This document shows positions 1 to 12,000 of a stretch of 64,000 nt of DNA, piece by piece (positions within the stretch are counted from its first letter, which is position 1; every line of letters starts with the position of its first letter). The translations under genes were made by a program, and so were the position numbers. The notes beneath the pieces are model-generated. The model had not been told where the DNA came from, searched no databases, and saw only the letters and a program-made list of their open reading frames with translations. The stretch covers positions 28,545,598-28,609,597 of the forward strand of contig NC_030385.2 of the NCBI RefSeq assembly GCF_001625215.2, written 5' to 3'. The stretch is from Daucus carota subsp. sativus. Lineage: Eukaryota > Streptophyta > Magnoliopsida > Apiales > Apiaceae.

Positions 1-412
1 ACTTTATAAGAATTTTAAAATACATATGAAACCCTCCATCTCCCGTATAAAGAAAGGATGGAAGCAGTATAGTATAAAATAAAATCATAAATAATCATTT
101 TAATCGATCACTTCAATTATTAGCATCGAAAATGCTCTTAGTTTGGAGTTTTGTCCGGCTCCTAATCAGTTGGTGTTAACCGATTAAGCAAAATGCACTA
201 TTCGTCGCGTCTTAAGTTTGATTTTTTACAAGGGCACCTGAACCTTCAAAAACAGATTGTCTTTCAAGTTTTGAATTGTGCAAGGTTAATTACGTGGCCC
301 CAGTAATTGGTTACTTCTGCTACTGGTGAGAGGTTCTAAATGGAATGATAGAATAAAACATAAGTGGATGATCTGAATCCGATAAAATTAAACGGATTAG
401 GATATGGATTTA
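1..412. other. Intergenic, nothing recognised
   Basis: No coding frame or RNA gene was recognised left of the solo LTR. The last five bases, attta at 408-412, are the left target-site duplication of that LTR. Confidence 0.5.
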
Positions 413-1018
413 TGTTGGGTCCGTTTCACTTTGTGAGCTTGGGCCAGTAAACGGGTAATAAGCCCAGTTTAAGAGTAATAAACAAAAGGCATAAGACGGT
501 TCATTTTCTCTCATTCGACTGAGAAAGAAAATATACACAAGCAGAAGGAAAGTAAAGTGAGACTAGCAGCTAGAGAAAGAGGTAGAGTTCTTGGTTCCGG
601 TTGTCTTCTCTAAAGTACACTCTCATTACACTTCCATTTGGTGAGTTCTCTGATTTTATTTTGTGTAACCATCTTGATAGATGATGAGCTTCATATTGTA
701 TATCCAAGAGTGTACTCTTGATGATGTTGTGAGCCTCTAGATAAGTAGAGAAGATCATTGTAATCCCATTTATAAACGTTGATTATAGTGGAGATTTAAG
801 AGGACTAAGGTCCCCGTGGTTTTTCCCGATTTGGGTTTTCCACGCAAAAATTCTTGTGTCTGCTATATTTCTTGTTATTAGTTTTTATATTGTTTCTGTG
901 CTTAGTGATACTTGGCCAGATTTATTGTTGCATTGTAGTGCTTGTTAAATAACTCTGTTTTTGACACACATAGAGGGAAAGTACTGGAGATTGCTGCAGA
1001 AAGGTAGATTTCCCTACA
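413..1018 (+). mobile_element. Solo LTR, Copia type
   Basis: A 606-bp unit starts TGTTGGG and ends CCCTACA, a near-perfect short terminal inverted repeat with TG...CA ends. It is flanked by the 5-bp direct repeat attta (408-412 and 1019-1023), the expected target-site duplication. Near 816-844 it has the ggtttttcccg...gggttttccacg block familiar from Tnt1/Tork-type Copia LTRs. No primer-binding site or internal domain follows, so only one LTR is left, most likely after LTR-LTR recombination. Fossil element. Confidence 0.8.
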
Positions 1019-1229
1019 ATTTAGATAGATCCGATCAAAATCGGATCCGTTTAAAAGCCTAAGTGGGTCTAATCAAAACAATGTGTTTGATTGCAGAGCT
1101 TTAGGAATTTTTGACAACCTGTAACATACTCAGAAAAGATAAGTCGATTGTGAATGCAGCGGTGCAACAAACATCTCCCATGTCCTCGACAAGGATGTCA
1201 TCTCACCTTTCTAATAGCTTAGTTTTGAA

Positions 1230-1473
1230 ATATAAGTTTGATCTGTTTTGAAATATAAGTTTGATCTTTTAGCATACACTTCTAAATCTTTTGACCGCAT
1301 AGTTAAAATCATTATTTTTGAAATTTTATTTTTTTGAATAAAAATATATGATTAACACTATAATACAAAAAAAGAAAATTTGAAAAATAATAATTTTAGC
1401 TATGCGGTCAAAAGACCTAGAAGTGTGTGTCAAAAAATCAAGCGACTTATATTTCAAAATGAAAGGAGTATTT
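1230..1473. repeat. Foldback MITE
   Basis: The left arm (about 1231-1325) and the right arm (about 1366-1470) are inverted copies sharing the blocks ttgaaatataag, acttcta and cttttgaccgcatag. The centre is short and AT-rich. The right end, gaaaggagta, resembles the outer end of Stowaway-like MITEs with TA target sites. The left tip seems lost and partly duplicated (ttgaaatataagtttgatct occurs twice at about 1225-1264). Confidence 0.65.
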
Positions 1474-2013
1474 CCCTTTGTAAAGACATGTTATTCAAGT
1501 TGATCACAGTGGCCAACTAAAGGTAGTCTTTAAAAACTTGAGTTGCACAAATGCTTTCTTCATGTTCATGACATACTTCATAGAGAAGTCAAGTACTGTA
1601 TATGGTACCTCGTAACTTCCACAATTCCTACCATTTTCCTTCTCTATGTATATACTGCAGTACATTGTATTCAAGAAAATAGATGATATAAATTACAAAC
1701 ATAATATATTTTGATCTTTAAAATCTCTCCAAAATGCAATAACAGCGGAGGTACTTTATTTTCCCATATGCAACTCCAACTATAAGTTAGCAGGGCGCCA
1801 GGGCCTCAGGGACATCCAACTGACAAATTAAACTAGCTTTTAAATAAGTAACACGATAATTAAATAGTAAAAATATTCAGCATTACCAAACTGCCACGGC
1901 ACAGGTAGAACATCTAACAATATCACAGGAAAAAGTTCTTAAATCTCGAAAAAAAAGTACACAGTTTAAGATTTGCCAACGGAACAGACATGCGAAGACA
2001 AAGCAAAGCAAAT
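1474..2013. other. Intergenic and 3' UTR of the SR gene
   Basis: This is AT-rich sequence. Its right part lies just downstream of the stop of the RS2Z gene on the minus strand and is probably its 3' UTR. Nothing else was recognised. Confidence 0.4.
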
Positions 2014-5000
2014 CTAGGATGACTCGCTGCCGCCTCTGAATGATTGAGGCTTTTCATCATCAACATCATCCATTGGACTTCTGTCCTCTCTAGGACTAGG
2101 ACTGCGACTCATCCCATTGGCTCCTCCATTAGCTTCCAACGGACTCTCATCCCTGTTGGCAACAGGACTCCCTCTAATGGGACTCACAGGACTCGCACTT
2201 CTAGGAGTCCTAGCTCTAGGACTTTCACCATAGTCAGACCCATCTTGTTCAGTAGCTATTTTATCCATCCCTGGGGAAAGGCTACCTCTCCCAAATGGGC
2301 TGGCATCTTCTGGAGTTGGGCTCCGCTTCCTGGCCTTGGGGGGTGGAGAGTTTTTTATATCAGGGCTCCTGCTGCTATAGCGAGGACTCCTGGATCCCTT
2401 CACACGGTCTGTCTTCCTTTCCCTCTTTTGGGGAGACCTTGATCGACTGTCAGAACATATTATTTCAGTTAGCCCAAAATTTAACATGCTAATTAATATC
2501 CAGAAGAAAAAACAAAATTATAAGTTTAGAAAATACGGGAATATATATGGAATATTTATTCTGACAAGGACAAGAATGTCCTGATCTATAAGATATGGGA
2601 AAGCTACAAAATCTCCAGTAGTATCAAAACTTCAAAGTGGGCCGGCCATCAGTAATAATAGATATTAAAGACCTAACCTGTAGCTGCGACTCCGGCTGAA
2701 ACTTCTACTACGGCTTCTTCCACGGCGAGGTGAACGTGATCTTGATCTCACCGGTGACCTTGAGTAACTTCTACCACGTCGACTGCAAATAAATAGGAAG
2801 TAAATTCATGACACCTCAGACAAAGCACTGATAAAGGACGTGATTTATTAGCAAGTTAACTAGAGAAACCTCGACAGTAAATTACCTTAGCTTTTTAGGA
2901 CTGTTAGTACAGTTCCTTTCTATATGACCTCTCTCACCACAACGGTAGCATTTGTTCTTCCAGTCACCTGATTTGCAATCCCTAGCCCAGTGACCATCAA
3001 GGCCACAATTGAAGCAGCGTCCAGATCCAGGAGGAGGACCTCTGCCCATATATTCTCTGGTACCACCTGGCCCACGGGGCACCTGTTCCAACCCATTCAT
3101 AAGATATATGTTAAATTGTCCATTTGCTAAGAACACATGGCCAGAATCAAACCTGAGAATATAGAAAACTCAGATTCGCTAGACCGAAGTATTAAAGTAC
3201 AAAGATGCGACAATTATCAAAAAAAAAAAGACTCAGGTGCCATTGAATTTCTATTGTATACTTGAATAGGGAAGCAAAGAAAAGATGTGAATTATTTTCT
3301 TCTCTCTTCTAATCTTTCCAGAGGTGGGAACAAAATTTTGGGAACAATTATTTGAAGATTTTCTTTCCTATTGTCCAGTTCTCTTTTCCAGAACAAGCAG
3401 CAGAAAATAATTCTTTCACTTTCTTCTCGTTCACATAAAACTTTCGGTAACACAGTGCTACAGGCTTTAATGAAATTGGAAATGACATTCGAAAGATAAA
3501 AATGTACTCCCTCCATCCCAACTAGTATAAATACTACATAATTAAGTACTCTAGAAACAGCCTACTTCATCTCTGAAATCTCTGCACCATCTAGTATAGC
3601 AACTCATGCACTAAGAAACATACCCCTTTAGCAAACTCCACTATAAGACGACTGCCATCAATGTCACGACCATTGAGGCTATATCTTGCATCATCAGCAT
3701 CTCTCGGATCACTGAACTCCTGCCAATTGTTGTTCAAAACAAAAAACCAAAAGGGAAACCATAGTGACTCATATAATAAGCACATCTACTAATAATCCAA
3801 GCAACGATGATGTGAAGAGAAAAATGAGGCAAAGGAAAGTAATACATACAACAAAGGCATAGTCGTGCTTCATATCCACATCCCGTACTCTGCGCAAACG
3901 GTTTCCAGAAACAGTAAGGCCATCATAACTTTACGTACTGGGAGTGCATCATACATCGTCCCACAAATCGAACTAAACACACCAGTATGAGATTGTTGCT
4001 TGGATTAAAAACGCAATACAACTACAGATAGAATCGCCAAAGTCTCCTAACACTCGTCAAGACACTCCACCATGGTCACACACCCACCTTTGACCTCCAG
4101 GACAGGCAAAAATCCCAGAAACCTTCAATGATATTATTAAGTCAAATAGACAGACACCTAGGGTAAAAAGTTCCTCAAGATATTAACAATAGGTTAATTA
4201 CCACATATGCTGCTTCTCATTCTGTTTGTTTCATTTACACAAACCCTGATTTCTTTGGCAGGACCATGAAAGTGTTGCAGTAAACTCTAAAAGTAAGTAT
4301 GTTACATACAACAAACAAAATCCCTTGACAAGATGGAGCCAGCCAGGGACAACCTTCAAATGTTAATTCAAATTTCCTATATGAACCTAGATAACATACC
4401 ACAGAACCCACATTTATGGATCTGTGCTTTAGATATTGTTAAGCTACACCCAAGATGATAAGACTGTATGACTTTAAATTTTAATAAGATCAAATTCTCA
4501 GCCTCCAAAGTCCAAAAAGATACACATCTTCTCTAAAAATAACATAAATAAATTACTGTCCTACATTCCTATAGGACCTCACACATGTCCATTACATGTT
4601 ATCTTAAAGAAACTTAACATGGCATTATTCATAAAAGAGAACAAAAGAGCATAGACAACTCGCACGAGGTGAACAATAAAGATAAGACGGCATCATAATT
4701 CATAATAAGGAAATCACATTTCTGGTTGGCTAAAGAAAATCTTTAACCCCCATATAATTCTCAAAAATTTTCAATCAAACAACAAAAGGGTAAACAAAAC
4801 CAAATCAAACACAAGATAAAGTTTCAACATAAATATGATGTTCCGCTGTGAAACAAACCAGAAAGGTAAACAAAAGCCAATATCAATATTTACCTCCCAT
4901 ATCTGCTAAAGATGTGCTCCAGATCACGTGATCGTGTCCGTGAGGACAAATGGCCAACATACAGCCGTGTTGTTGTACCATATCGGTCACCCCCATATCG

Positions 5001-5018
5001 ATCATCATATCGAGGCAT
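2014..5018 (-). CDS. RS2Z33: RS2Z32/33-type SR splicing factor (RRM, two zinc knuckles, RS domain)
   Basis: Plant-specific SR protein acting in nuclear pre-mRNA splicing. The coding exons join in one frame: 5018-4894, 3889-3850, 3719-3624, 3082-2886, 2782-2678, 2446-2014, giving 331 aa. The product starts [14 protein letters not shown], has an RRM (about residues 16-87, RNP2 LYVGHL, RNP1-region DYAFVEF), two CCHC zinc knuckles ([14 protein letters not shown] and [14 protein letters not shown], about residues 110-145), then an Arg-Ser and Ser-Pro rich tail. This order defines the RS2Z subfamily, and the length is somewhat above the roughly 285-290 aa of the Arabidopsis members. An acceptor 7 bases before the ATG shows an intron in the 5' UTR. 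The first coding intron (3890-4893) is about 1 kb and cuts the RRM. RS and RS2Z genes are known to autoregulate by alternative splicing of a long RRM intron, so the same is likely here. Confidence 0.93.
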
Positions 5019-5025
5019 CTTCCAG

Positions 5026-5464
5026 CTGGACAAAAATAACAAATCAACAATTACCAACTTTTACATAGCAAAACCATCTAACTGCTCTTTGATTCACAAA
5101 GTCTATAGCCACACTCCAATAACAAAACATAGTTTTTGAATTAAAGATCATATCATACAATTCAACCATCCATATAATTGATGCAAACGAAATAATTGTT
5201 TAAATCATCCATATAATCGTAAAGAACACCACAAAACTTGTTTTTATGATGCATAAATTGTCTAAAATCGTGAATTTGAGTGTGTATGATATAAGAATTA
5301 TCTAAATTGTTTCTTGCAGTCTTGGTAATTTATCAATTATCAACATATGTGTAGTCTTTTAATCAAAACCGCACTGTATGTATAGATTTGTTAATGTAAT
5401 TAACAAATAGATCGAAATTAATATGAGAGCAAGAAAACCAAATCCACAGCGAGAAAGAGCGTAC
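5026..5464 (-). other. Intron in the 5' UTR of the RS2Z gene
   Basis: On the minus strand a donor (TTGCAAG|GTACGC, exon end 5465) and an acceptor (TTTTTGTCCAG|CTGGAAG, exon start 5025) frame this intron. The leader exon runs from 5465 up to somewhere near 5560. The transcription start was not located. Confidence 0.7.
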
Positions 5465-5560
5465 CTTGCAAGTGAAACCCTAATTTCTGATGTTGCAGAA
5501 AATGGGTATAATTTGGTTGGGCTTCGTTTTAAGATAAACACCGACGTTTTTGGACGGTGG

Positions 5561-8134
5561 AGATGTGCTTAATATATTTAACGGCTACGATTTGATTAAC
5601 ATGGACTTTTGTGTACAATAACGGGCCTCCATTGGTAACAAGCCCAAATATATCTTCTTCTTTTTTAGCACTAAATTTTAGATTAATAATATTCATTTTT
5701 CAACTTTTCTTCTTTTAATTTTAATCAAGTTATTAATCATATAAAATTAATCATGAATCAATCAATATAATTTTTAATATATGATGTAGTTAATCTATTA
5801 ATATAATTTAATTATTATATCATGTAATATTCAAACATTATTCAACTAATAAATTATGAAAGTAATATTCAAACAATGAATCATCAATCACTTCTGTTTT
5901 TCCTTGAAATTATGTGTTTGTATAATTTTATTTGAATATATTTTTTATATCACTAATAAATTTTTATTATCGCAATTTATACTTATATTCATTTTTTAAA
6001 ACTCAACTATAATTTAATTAAAAAATTATTACTCATATTGCAATATCTACCGGGTGATTCTAAGCCTGACAATTAAACGTCCCATATTTTCAATTTCACA
6101 TCACAATACAGGGTTAGATTCAGATTGAACCGCTTAGACTTAGAATTTTAGAACCATATTTAATAATCATTAAATGAAAGTAATTTGAATGTGTGAAATT
6201 AATTAACGTATGAATGTGTTTTAATATAATACATATTTAAATATACATGTCTCAATCAATGCACATTCTTAATTTATATTTGATCATTTAACCAATAAAA
6301 ATACCTTTTATATTTAATTCAAATATCTCCGTAGTGTGATTTAACAAAACTCCAAAATACGAAGAACTGGAGTGTGTTTGTTTTGATATTTTATTATTGT
6401 CTATATGTACTTCAACAGAATTTCGTGTTTTTTAATATTATATGAGCTAGATATCTACTGCATCAGAATCTCGTGTTGTATAATATTATATGAGCTAGAT
6501 ATGTACTGCAGTAGAATCTCGTGTTTTGTATTATTATATGAGATAGATATGTACTGCAGCAGAATCTCGTGTTTTGTAATATTATATGAGCTAGATATGT
6601 ACTGCACATAATCTCATTTTTTGTAATATTTATATGCACTGCAGCAGAATATCGTATTTTGTAATATTATATTATTAAAATTGATTGAGATTCACATGTT
6701 GTAAGTTTGATTTGCATTTATAACAAAGTGCATATATATTAACTTATTATTATGATGATTAGGTAGTAGTTAATGATTATTATGATTTGTATTAATTAAT
6801 GATTTACATATAAAGATAAGGTATTTTAAATAGCTTTAAGTTGTAATTTATATTAATATAGCTAGGCAGATCATGACCATTGAATTCAAATTCATCTGAT
6901 GGATGTGTGTAGTCTTAAGTTCTAATTTTAATATTGGTTCTAATCTGAATCTCACCCTCATAGTATATACAATAGTTGAGATACTTGGATATCATAAAGA
7001 TTGTTAATAGTATTACATGAATCATGTTGTAATAGGCAATGGTTGATGGTACAAAATTTTTTTATTATATTGACATCCAAAATTTTTATCATTTGTTTTA
7101 GGATAATAAGTCTTAAAGAGTATGTTATGTATGAATGGTGTTCCGAAATTTAGTGTTTCTTTGAGATATTTAGGATCACATATCTTAATCCGTATTCAGG
7201 TTAATTATCCTCACCGAGTAAGGATGATCATGTGTTTTGATAGTCCAAATGGGATATGATAGATTATTCTCACTCGAGATAAGAACTTGTCCATATATAT
7301 TAGAGGACGATCGCGGCTATATCATATGTCTTCCTTCGAAATACACTTAGCAGTGGTCAGTGACTCAGTGTTATTTGTGATGATTAACAATAATGTTGTA
7401 TCCGTGACGTTATTGGGCACTTCTTAAAATTTCAAAAGACTCTCCACAAGAACCTAAGTCTAATATATTTAGGTTTCTCAACCTTTAAGAATATGTATAG
7501 ATTGATTCTTATAAATTTATAGGATATTTAGCCACATTTTAAGAGATTGAAAGTTAAGAAGAAGGAAGTAACTTACAAATTACAATCACTTTGATCTCAT
7601 ACATCCCTAAACTTATAATCACTTTGATCTCAGACCCCCTTAAACACACGGTGATCATATTTGGACGGAAATCAACCATTATAATACACATTAGTCTTCA
7701 TAACGAACCTCATCTTTATTGATTATAAAATTTCTCTATCAATATTATACTCCTCAACAAAATGGCCAGACCGGTCTCCAAAGACACCCATTTCATGTTC
7801 GTTGCTGGTGCACGTACCAAAAAAGTTTGGAGTCGATTATATTCCACTACAACGGTTTGGACTGTGTCTTGACAAAACAAAAAATTAAGTTATGTTAAAT
7901 TGCAGTCCTAGTTAATGATGCAAAATTATGCCTCACACCACATAATAATCATGAAGACAAGTCCCAGTCCCCACGCACTTGATACCTATTATGTCTTTCT
8001 GTTAGTGTGCTTTCTTGCGATCTAAGCGTTACCTTCTTTCCTTCTTCTTTTACTATGCCTTGGAAACCTATCACATATTCACATTAGACAAATCAACTTT
8101 GATCTGACCAACTAAAATCCACTCTCATTTAAAA
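5561..8134. other. AT-rich intergenic region with a minisatellite
   Basis: Very AT-rich DNA between the RS2Z promoter and the small gene at 8135. Apart from the 48-bp minisatellite at about 6400-6660, no gene or transposon with defined ends was recognised. The stretch 7050-7560 is less AT-rich and could be an old transposon remnant, but nothing identifiable was found in it. Confidence 0.4.
6400..6660. repeat. Minisatellite, 48-bp unit, about 5 copies
   Basis: Imperfect tandem copies of a 48-bp unit built around gtactgcagcagaatctcgt and taatattatatgagctagat. The unit length is a multiple of three, so a repetitive open frame passes through it; this is not evidence of coding. Confidence 0.85.
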
Positions 8135-8545
8135 ATGAGCTCAGTTTGCATATCAAACTGTGTGGATGACACCAGAGTTCCAGTGAGAGCCACTTATGTC
8201 AACCTCTACAAGTGGCCCGAATCCGACGCAGAGTTTGTCAAGACGGTGAAAACGAGCAGGGGTGATCAAGGGCGGCGACACCCTCATCTGCCTCATCCCA
8301 GGGTGGTGGACAGTGTGTCATGCAGACAAATGTACCTTAGAAGCTACACATTTTCTAGAAAAGAGAGTGTGCCAGAGATGACTAAGAAATGTTTTGCAAA
8401 AGTGAGAGATAGAGTAGCAGTTGGAGGGAGTGGATCGGAGAAAGCATCAAAAGGTGGCCGTGGAGGTAAGAAGAGACGTACCATGTGTTCAGTTTTCCGA
8501 CGGCTTCTGTCTTGCACAACCAGTATAGATGTGGTTGCTAACTAA
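8135..8545 (+). CDS. Conserved small plant protein, function unknown
   Basis: An intronless 136-aa frame. The ATG follows aaaa and is the first in frame. The product is basic and Ser/Arg/Lys rich. The motifs VPVRATYVNLYKWPESDAEF near the N terminus, SCRQMYLRSYTFSRKESVPE in the middle and FRRLLSCTTSIDVV at the C terminus match what I remember of an uncharacterised angiosperm family, so the frame is probably a real gene. No signal peptide, membrane segment or catalytic motif is visible. The middle and C-terminal part carry Gly/Lys/Arg-rich stretches. A role cannot be given. Confidence 0.75.
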   Translation: MSSVCISNCVDDTRVPVRATYVNLYKWPESDAEFVKTVKTSRGDQGRRHPHLPHPRVVDSVSCRQMYLRSYTFSRKESVPEMTKKCFAKVRDRVAVGGSGSEKASKGGRGGKKRRTMCSVFRRLLSCTTSIDVVAN

Positions 8546-9086
8546 GACCAGTGAGTTTCCTCAGTTTATTATTTGTTGTAGCTTATATCTTAGACTTCTG
8601 CACTGAATTTCCACAATAATGATTTACGAGACTTATTATGCATAAACACATTACAAGCCATGGACAATAGTACATATAATAGTTTGTTTTTATTTTTGTT
8701 AATGGGAGTTACATATAATTAAGGCTGGGATTCTTTACACTCTACAGTGGAACTAATGATACTTTTGCCAGATATATGTTGTATATTTGCAAGCAAAGGA
8801 GAGAGCAAAGTGAAAGTAAAAGTAGAGGGCTGTAGTAATAGCGGTTAGCATAATCAATGGGACACGTTAAACCTACAGGTGTTATTCTTTAGGTAAAATC
8901 ATAATTTAGGACTATTACAGCTGAACTTTTGGTATCAAGCATTAACACCAAGTTTAAATTCATAAGATAGATATGGCCACTATATGAGGTTATAGAGATT
9001 ACAAATCTATAGTACATAATACTCCAACTAGAAAACAGAAAACGTTGACAAGCTCTGAAATACGCAAAAGTTTAGGACTTTCCTTG
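8546..9086. other. Convergent intergenic spacer
   Basis: Spacer between the + gene at 8135 and the - receptor kinase ending at 9087. It probably holds both 3' UTRs. No repeat or extra gene was recognised. Confidence 0.4.
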
Positions 9087-12000
9087 TTACTCGGATTGAA
9101 GGCTTACTGTATTGAGGTCATAAGCAGATGTGGATGAACCATTATTGATAACATCAGATACATCACCAAAGGTTTCTGAGTAATTTCCCGAGCTTCTGCT
9201 TTTGGTCTGGCTATACTTGTCTCTCAGCCCTCTGAACTTGCAAAAATCATCCCCATACATATCCGAATTGAGGTTTAGCTCATGTATACTGATATCACCT
9301 TTTAGCATGCTCACTACAGAAGACATAGTTGGCCTAAGTGCTGGAGATGAATTAGTGCACAGTAGAGCTACTCTAATCATTCTCATTGCCTCTTCCTTGT
9401 TGTAATTTGAACACAACTGTGGGTCGACTAGCTCCATCAAATTCCCATTTTGATGAACATTAAGAGCCTGAAAAACATGTAAGTGGTTGGAGAGAGGAAT
9501 TTATGTATAGAACATTTTATAGTAAAATTAGTTCACTGCAAATTAGAAGTTCAAGGCATGCTATGAATGTATAGAGTATTACCCAATCAAGAAGACAGAC
9601 GTAATTTTCGTTTGGACGATATCTCATGTTGTTCTTTCCAGCAACAATTTCAAGTGCAACAATCCCAAAACTGTAAACATCTGCTTTGTCTGTCAAATAA
9701 CCCCACAGTGCATATTCCGGTGCCATATACCCGCTGAGAAACAAAATCAATTATCAGAAATTCTTTACTTTCTTTATTGGCAAATTTCTCACTAGATCTT
9801 TCGTCATCTCTGAACACTTTATCTATCTTGGAGATCTAGTTATAATTAGTAGTACTTAACCATAAACATAGAAAAGAGTAAAATAAGCCAGACCCATAAA
9901 AACTCAACTAGTTGGAGCTAGACTATACGAGTAATTACACAGAGAACTCAATTTGACAGTATAGCATCTAATTTTTTCGTTTTACTCCTAAATTACTTTT
10001 AGAACTGAAAAGGCGCTCTCACATAGTTCCAGCAACTCTAGTTGTAATATGGGTGTTTTCCTCTTCATCAAGCTTGGCCAGACCAAAGTCCGAGATTTTC
10101 GGGTTCAGATCATTGTCCAGAAGAATGTTATTAGCTTTGATGTCTCTATGGACAATTTTAAGAATCGACTCCTCATGCAGATACACCAGGCCCTTTGCTA
10201 TACCAATGCAAATCTTTTGTCTAGTAGGCCAGTCCAGATTCAGTCGTAATTCCTCTGGACCTGCAAGTAACATTGTTAGACCACTTAATTTGAGAGAAAC
10301 TGCATATGAAATAGAGATAAGATGGAAAAATATGATACAGACAGAAATAATGTACAATAAGAGTGATCAACATATTTAAGTACCATATTTATATATTGAA
10401 CTCACCAAATAGAGCCCTGGCTAGACTGTTATTTTCCATGAACTCATACACTAGCAGCATTTGTTTACGCTCAGTACAACATCCATGCAGTTTTACTAGA
10501 TTTGAGTGTCTTAAACCAGAAATCATGCCTATTTCATTTACAAATTCACGAGACCCTTGATTTGATTTCGATGAAAGCTGCTTGACAGCAATTGTAGTAC
10601 CATCCAATAGAATTCCCTGCAAGGTAGTAATATTAAACAATAGATAGCCATTGTACGAGTTGAAAGCCAAAAGCAAATGAGATAGAAAAAACATCTAATT
10701 CAATTCTCGGAAAGTACAATTTGGGTGTGAGAAGTTATATTGCTGGTCACCTTGTAAACAGATCCAAAACCACCCTCTCCAATCTTGTTTGCAGCAGCAA
10801 AATCATCAGTGGCAGCTTTAATTTGTTGAAAGGTAAATACTCCAGTCTGCAGATCCAATCCTTTCAACACTGCAGTAACACATTGTTGAAAATGTTAACT
10901 GAATCTTGCGAATCAAGTAGATATTCTACATATTTTAGAGTTCATCCCCATCTGTATAAAGTTCTTTCTTTGAGTTGGAGAATTTTTTCCTAATTGACAT
11001 CGTTGTTGCATGACTAAATTTAATACCATGCAACACACAACAATTACTTCTCAACTCATGACCATATATTTATATCATAAAATAATAACATTTGGTTCCT
11101 TGATTGATGAAAAAAGACCATATTGAACTACACCACCTTCTTCCCGTGATGTTCGATATCCCAGATTGCCCTTCCACCAAGAAATACCAAAAAAGGTAAG
11201 AAAAATCCATAAACCTAAAGCCACAACTACAACCGCAATGATAATCTTTCCTTTCCAATTAGGACTTGAATCTTGCGGAGGATTATCTGAAAAACAAGAG
11301 AAGTATGGAAAAGTTGTGGAAAAGCACTGCACAAGATATTCAGCAGCAGAACTGCCTGTTCACCTAAATTTATCAGAAATATTTTAATTTCGTATACTGG
11401 CTCAGAAAATATATTAAGGATTTTAAGCTGACTAAAACTTACCAGATTCCATAGAAATAGCTGATATTAAAGGGCCATATATTCCTCTAACAGGTACACC
11501 TGTTGTCCCTTTCCCTGTGTAAACAAAGCGAATTTGTAAAGTTTTATCCTTAACAAATGCTTTCAGTTCAGGTTTTACTGCCTTGTCAACTCCTAGTGCT
11601 TCATGTTCAATATCATAATCCTTGAGTTTCAATTCATCCTGTAACAAGGTGATTAGATTAATGCAACACAGTACTTCACTATGTATGAATCTATATAGCT
11701 GTATACAATGTTATAGAGAACCTGGACATAAACGTCAAAAATTCGTCTTCCAAGACTCTGATAAGAACGATTGTCTCTGAACATTATCTCAGCAAAATAA
11801 AGTGTTACAGTATAGTTTCCATTTGCCAAACAGCGGGCATAGTAAGTGAGTGACAAAGGAGACAGACGAGCAGTCGTGTACAATTCGGAGTCATTCATTC
11901 TAAGAATAGATGTATTGTGTGCTGTATAGTTATATCTCGAAAACCTTCTAGGATTAAAGACTCCTGTAATACTACTTCCCCAGTATCCTGTTATAATATG

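Noticed and set aside
2044-2442. Open frame of 132 codons opposite the RS domain of the RS2Z gene
   Set aside because: It is a shadow of the repetitive Arg/Ser codons on the other strand and has no family motif.
6405-6611. 68-codon frame with repeated YELDMYC units
   Set aside because: It comes from the 48-bp minisatellite whose unit length is divisible by three.
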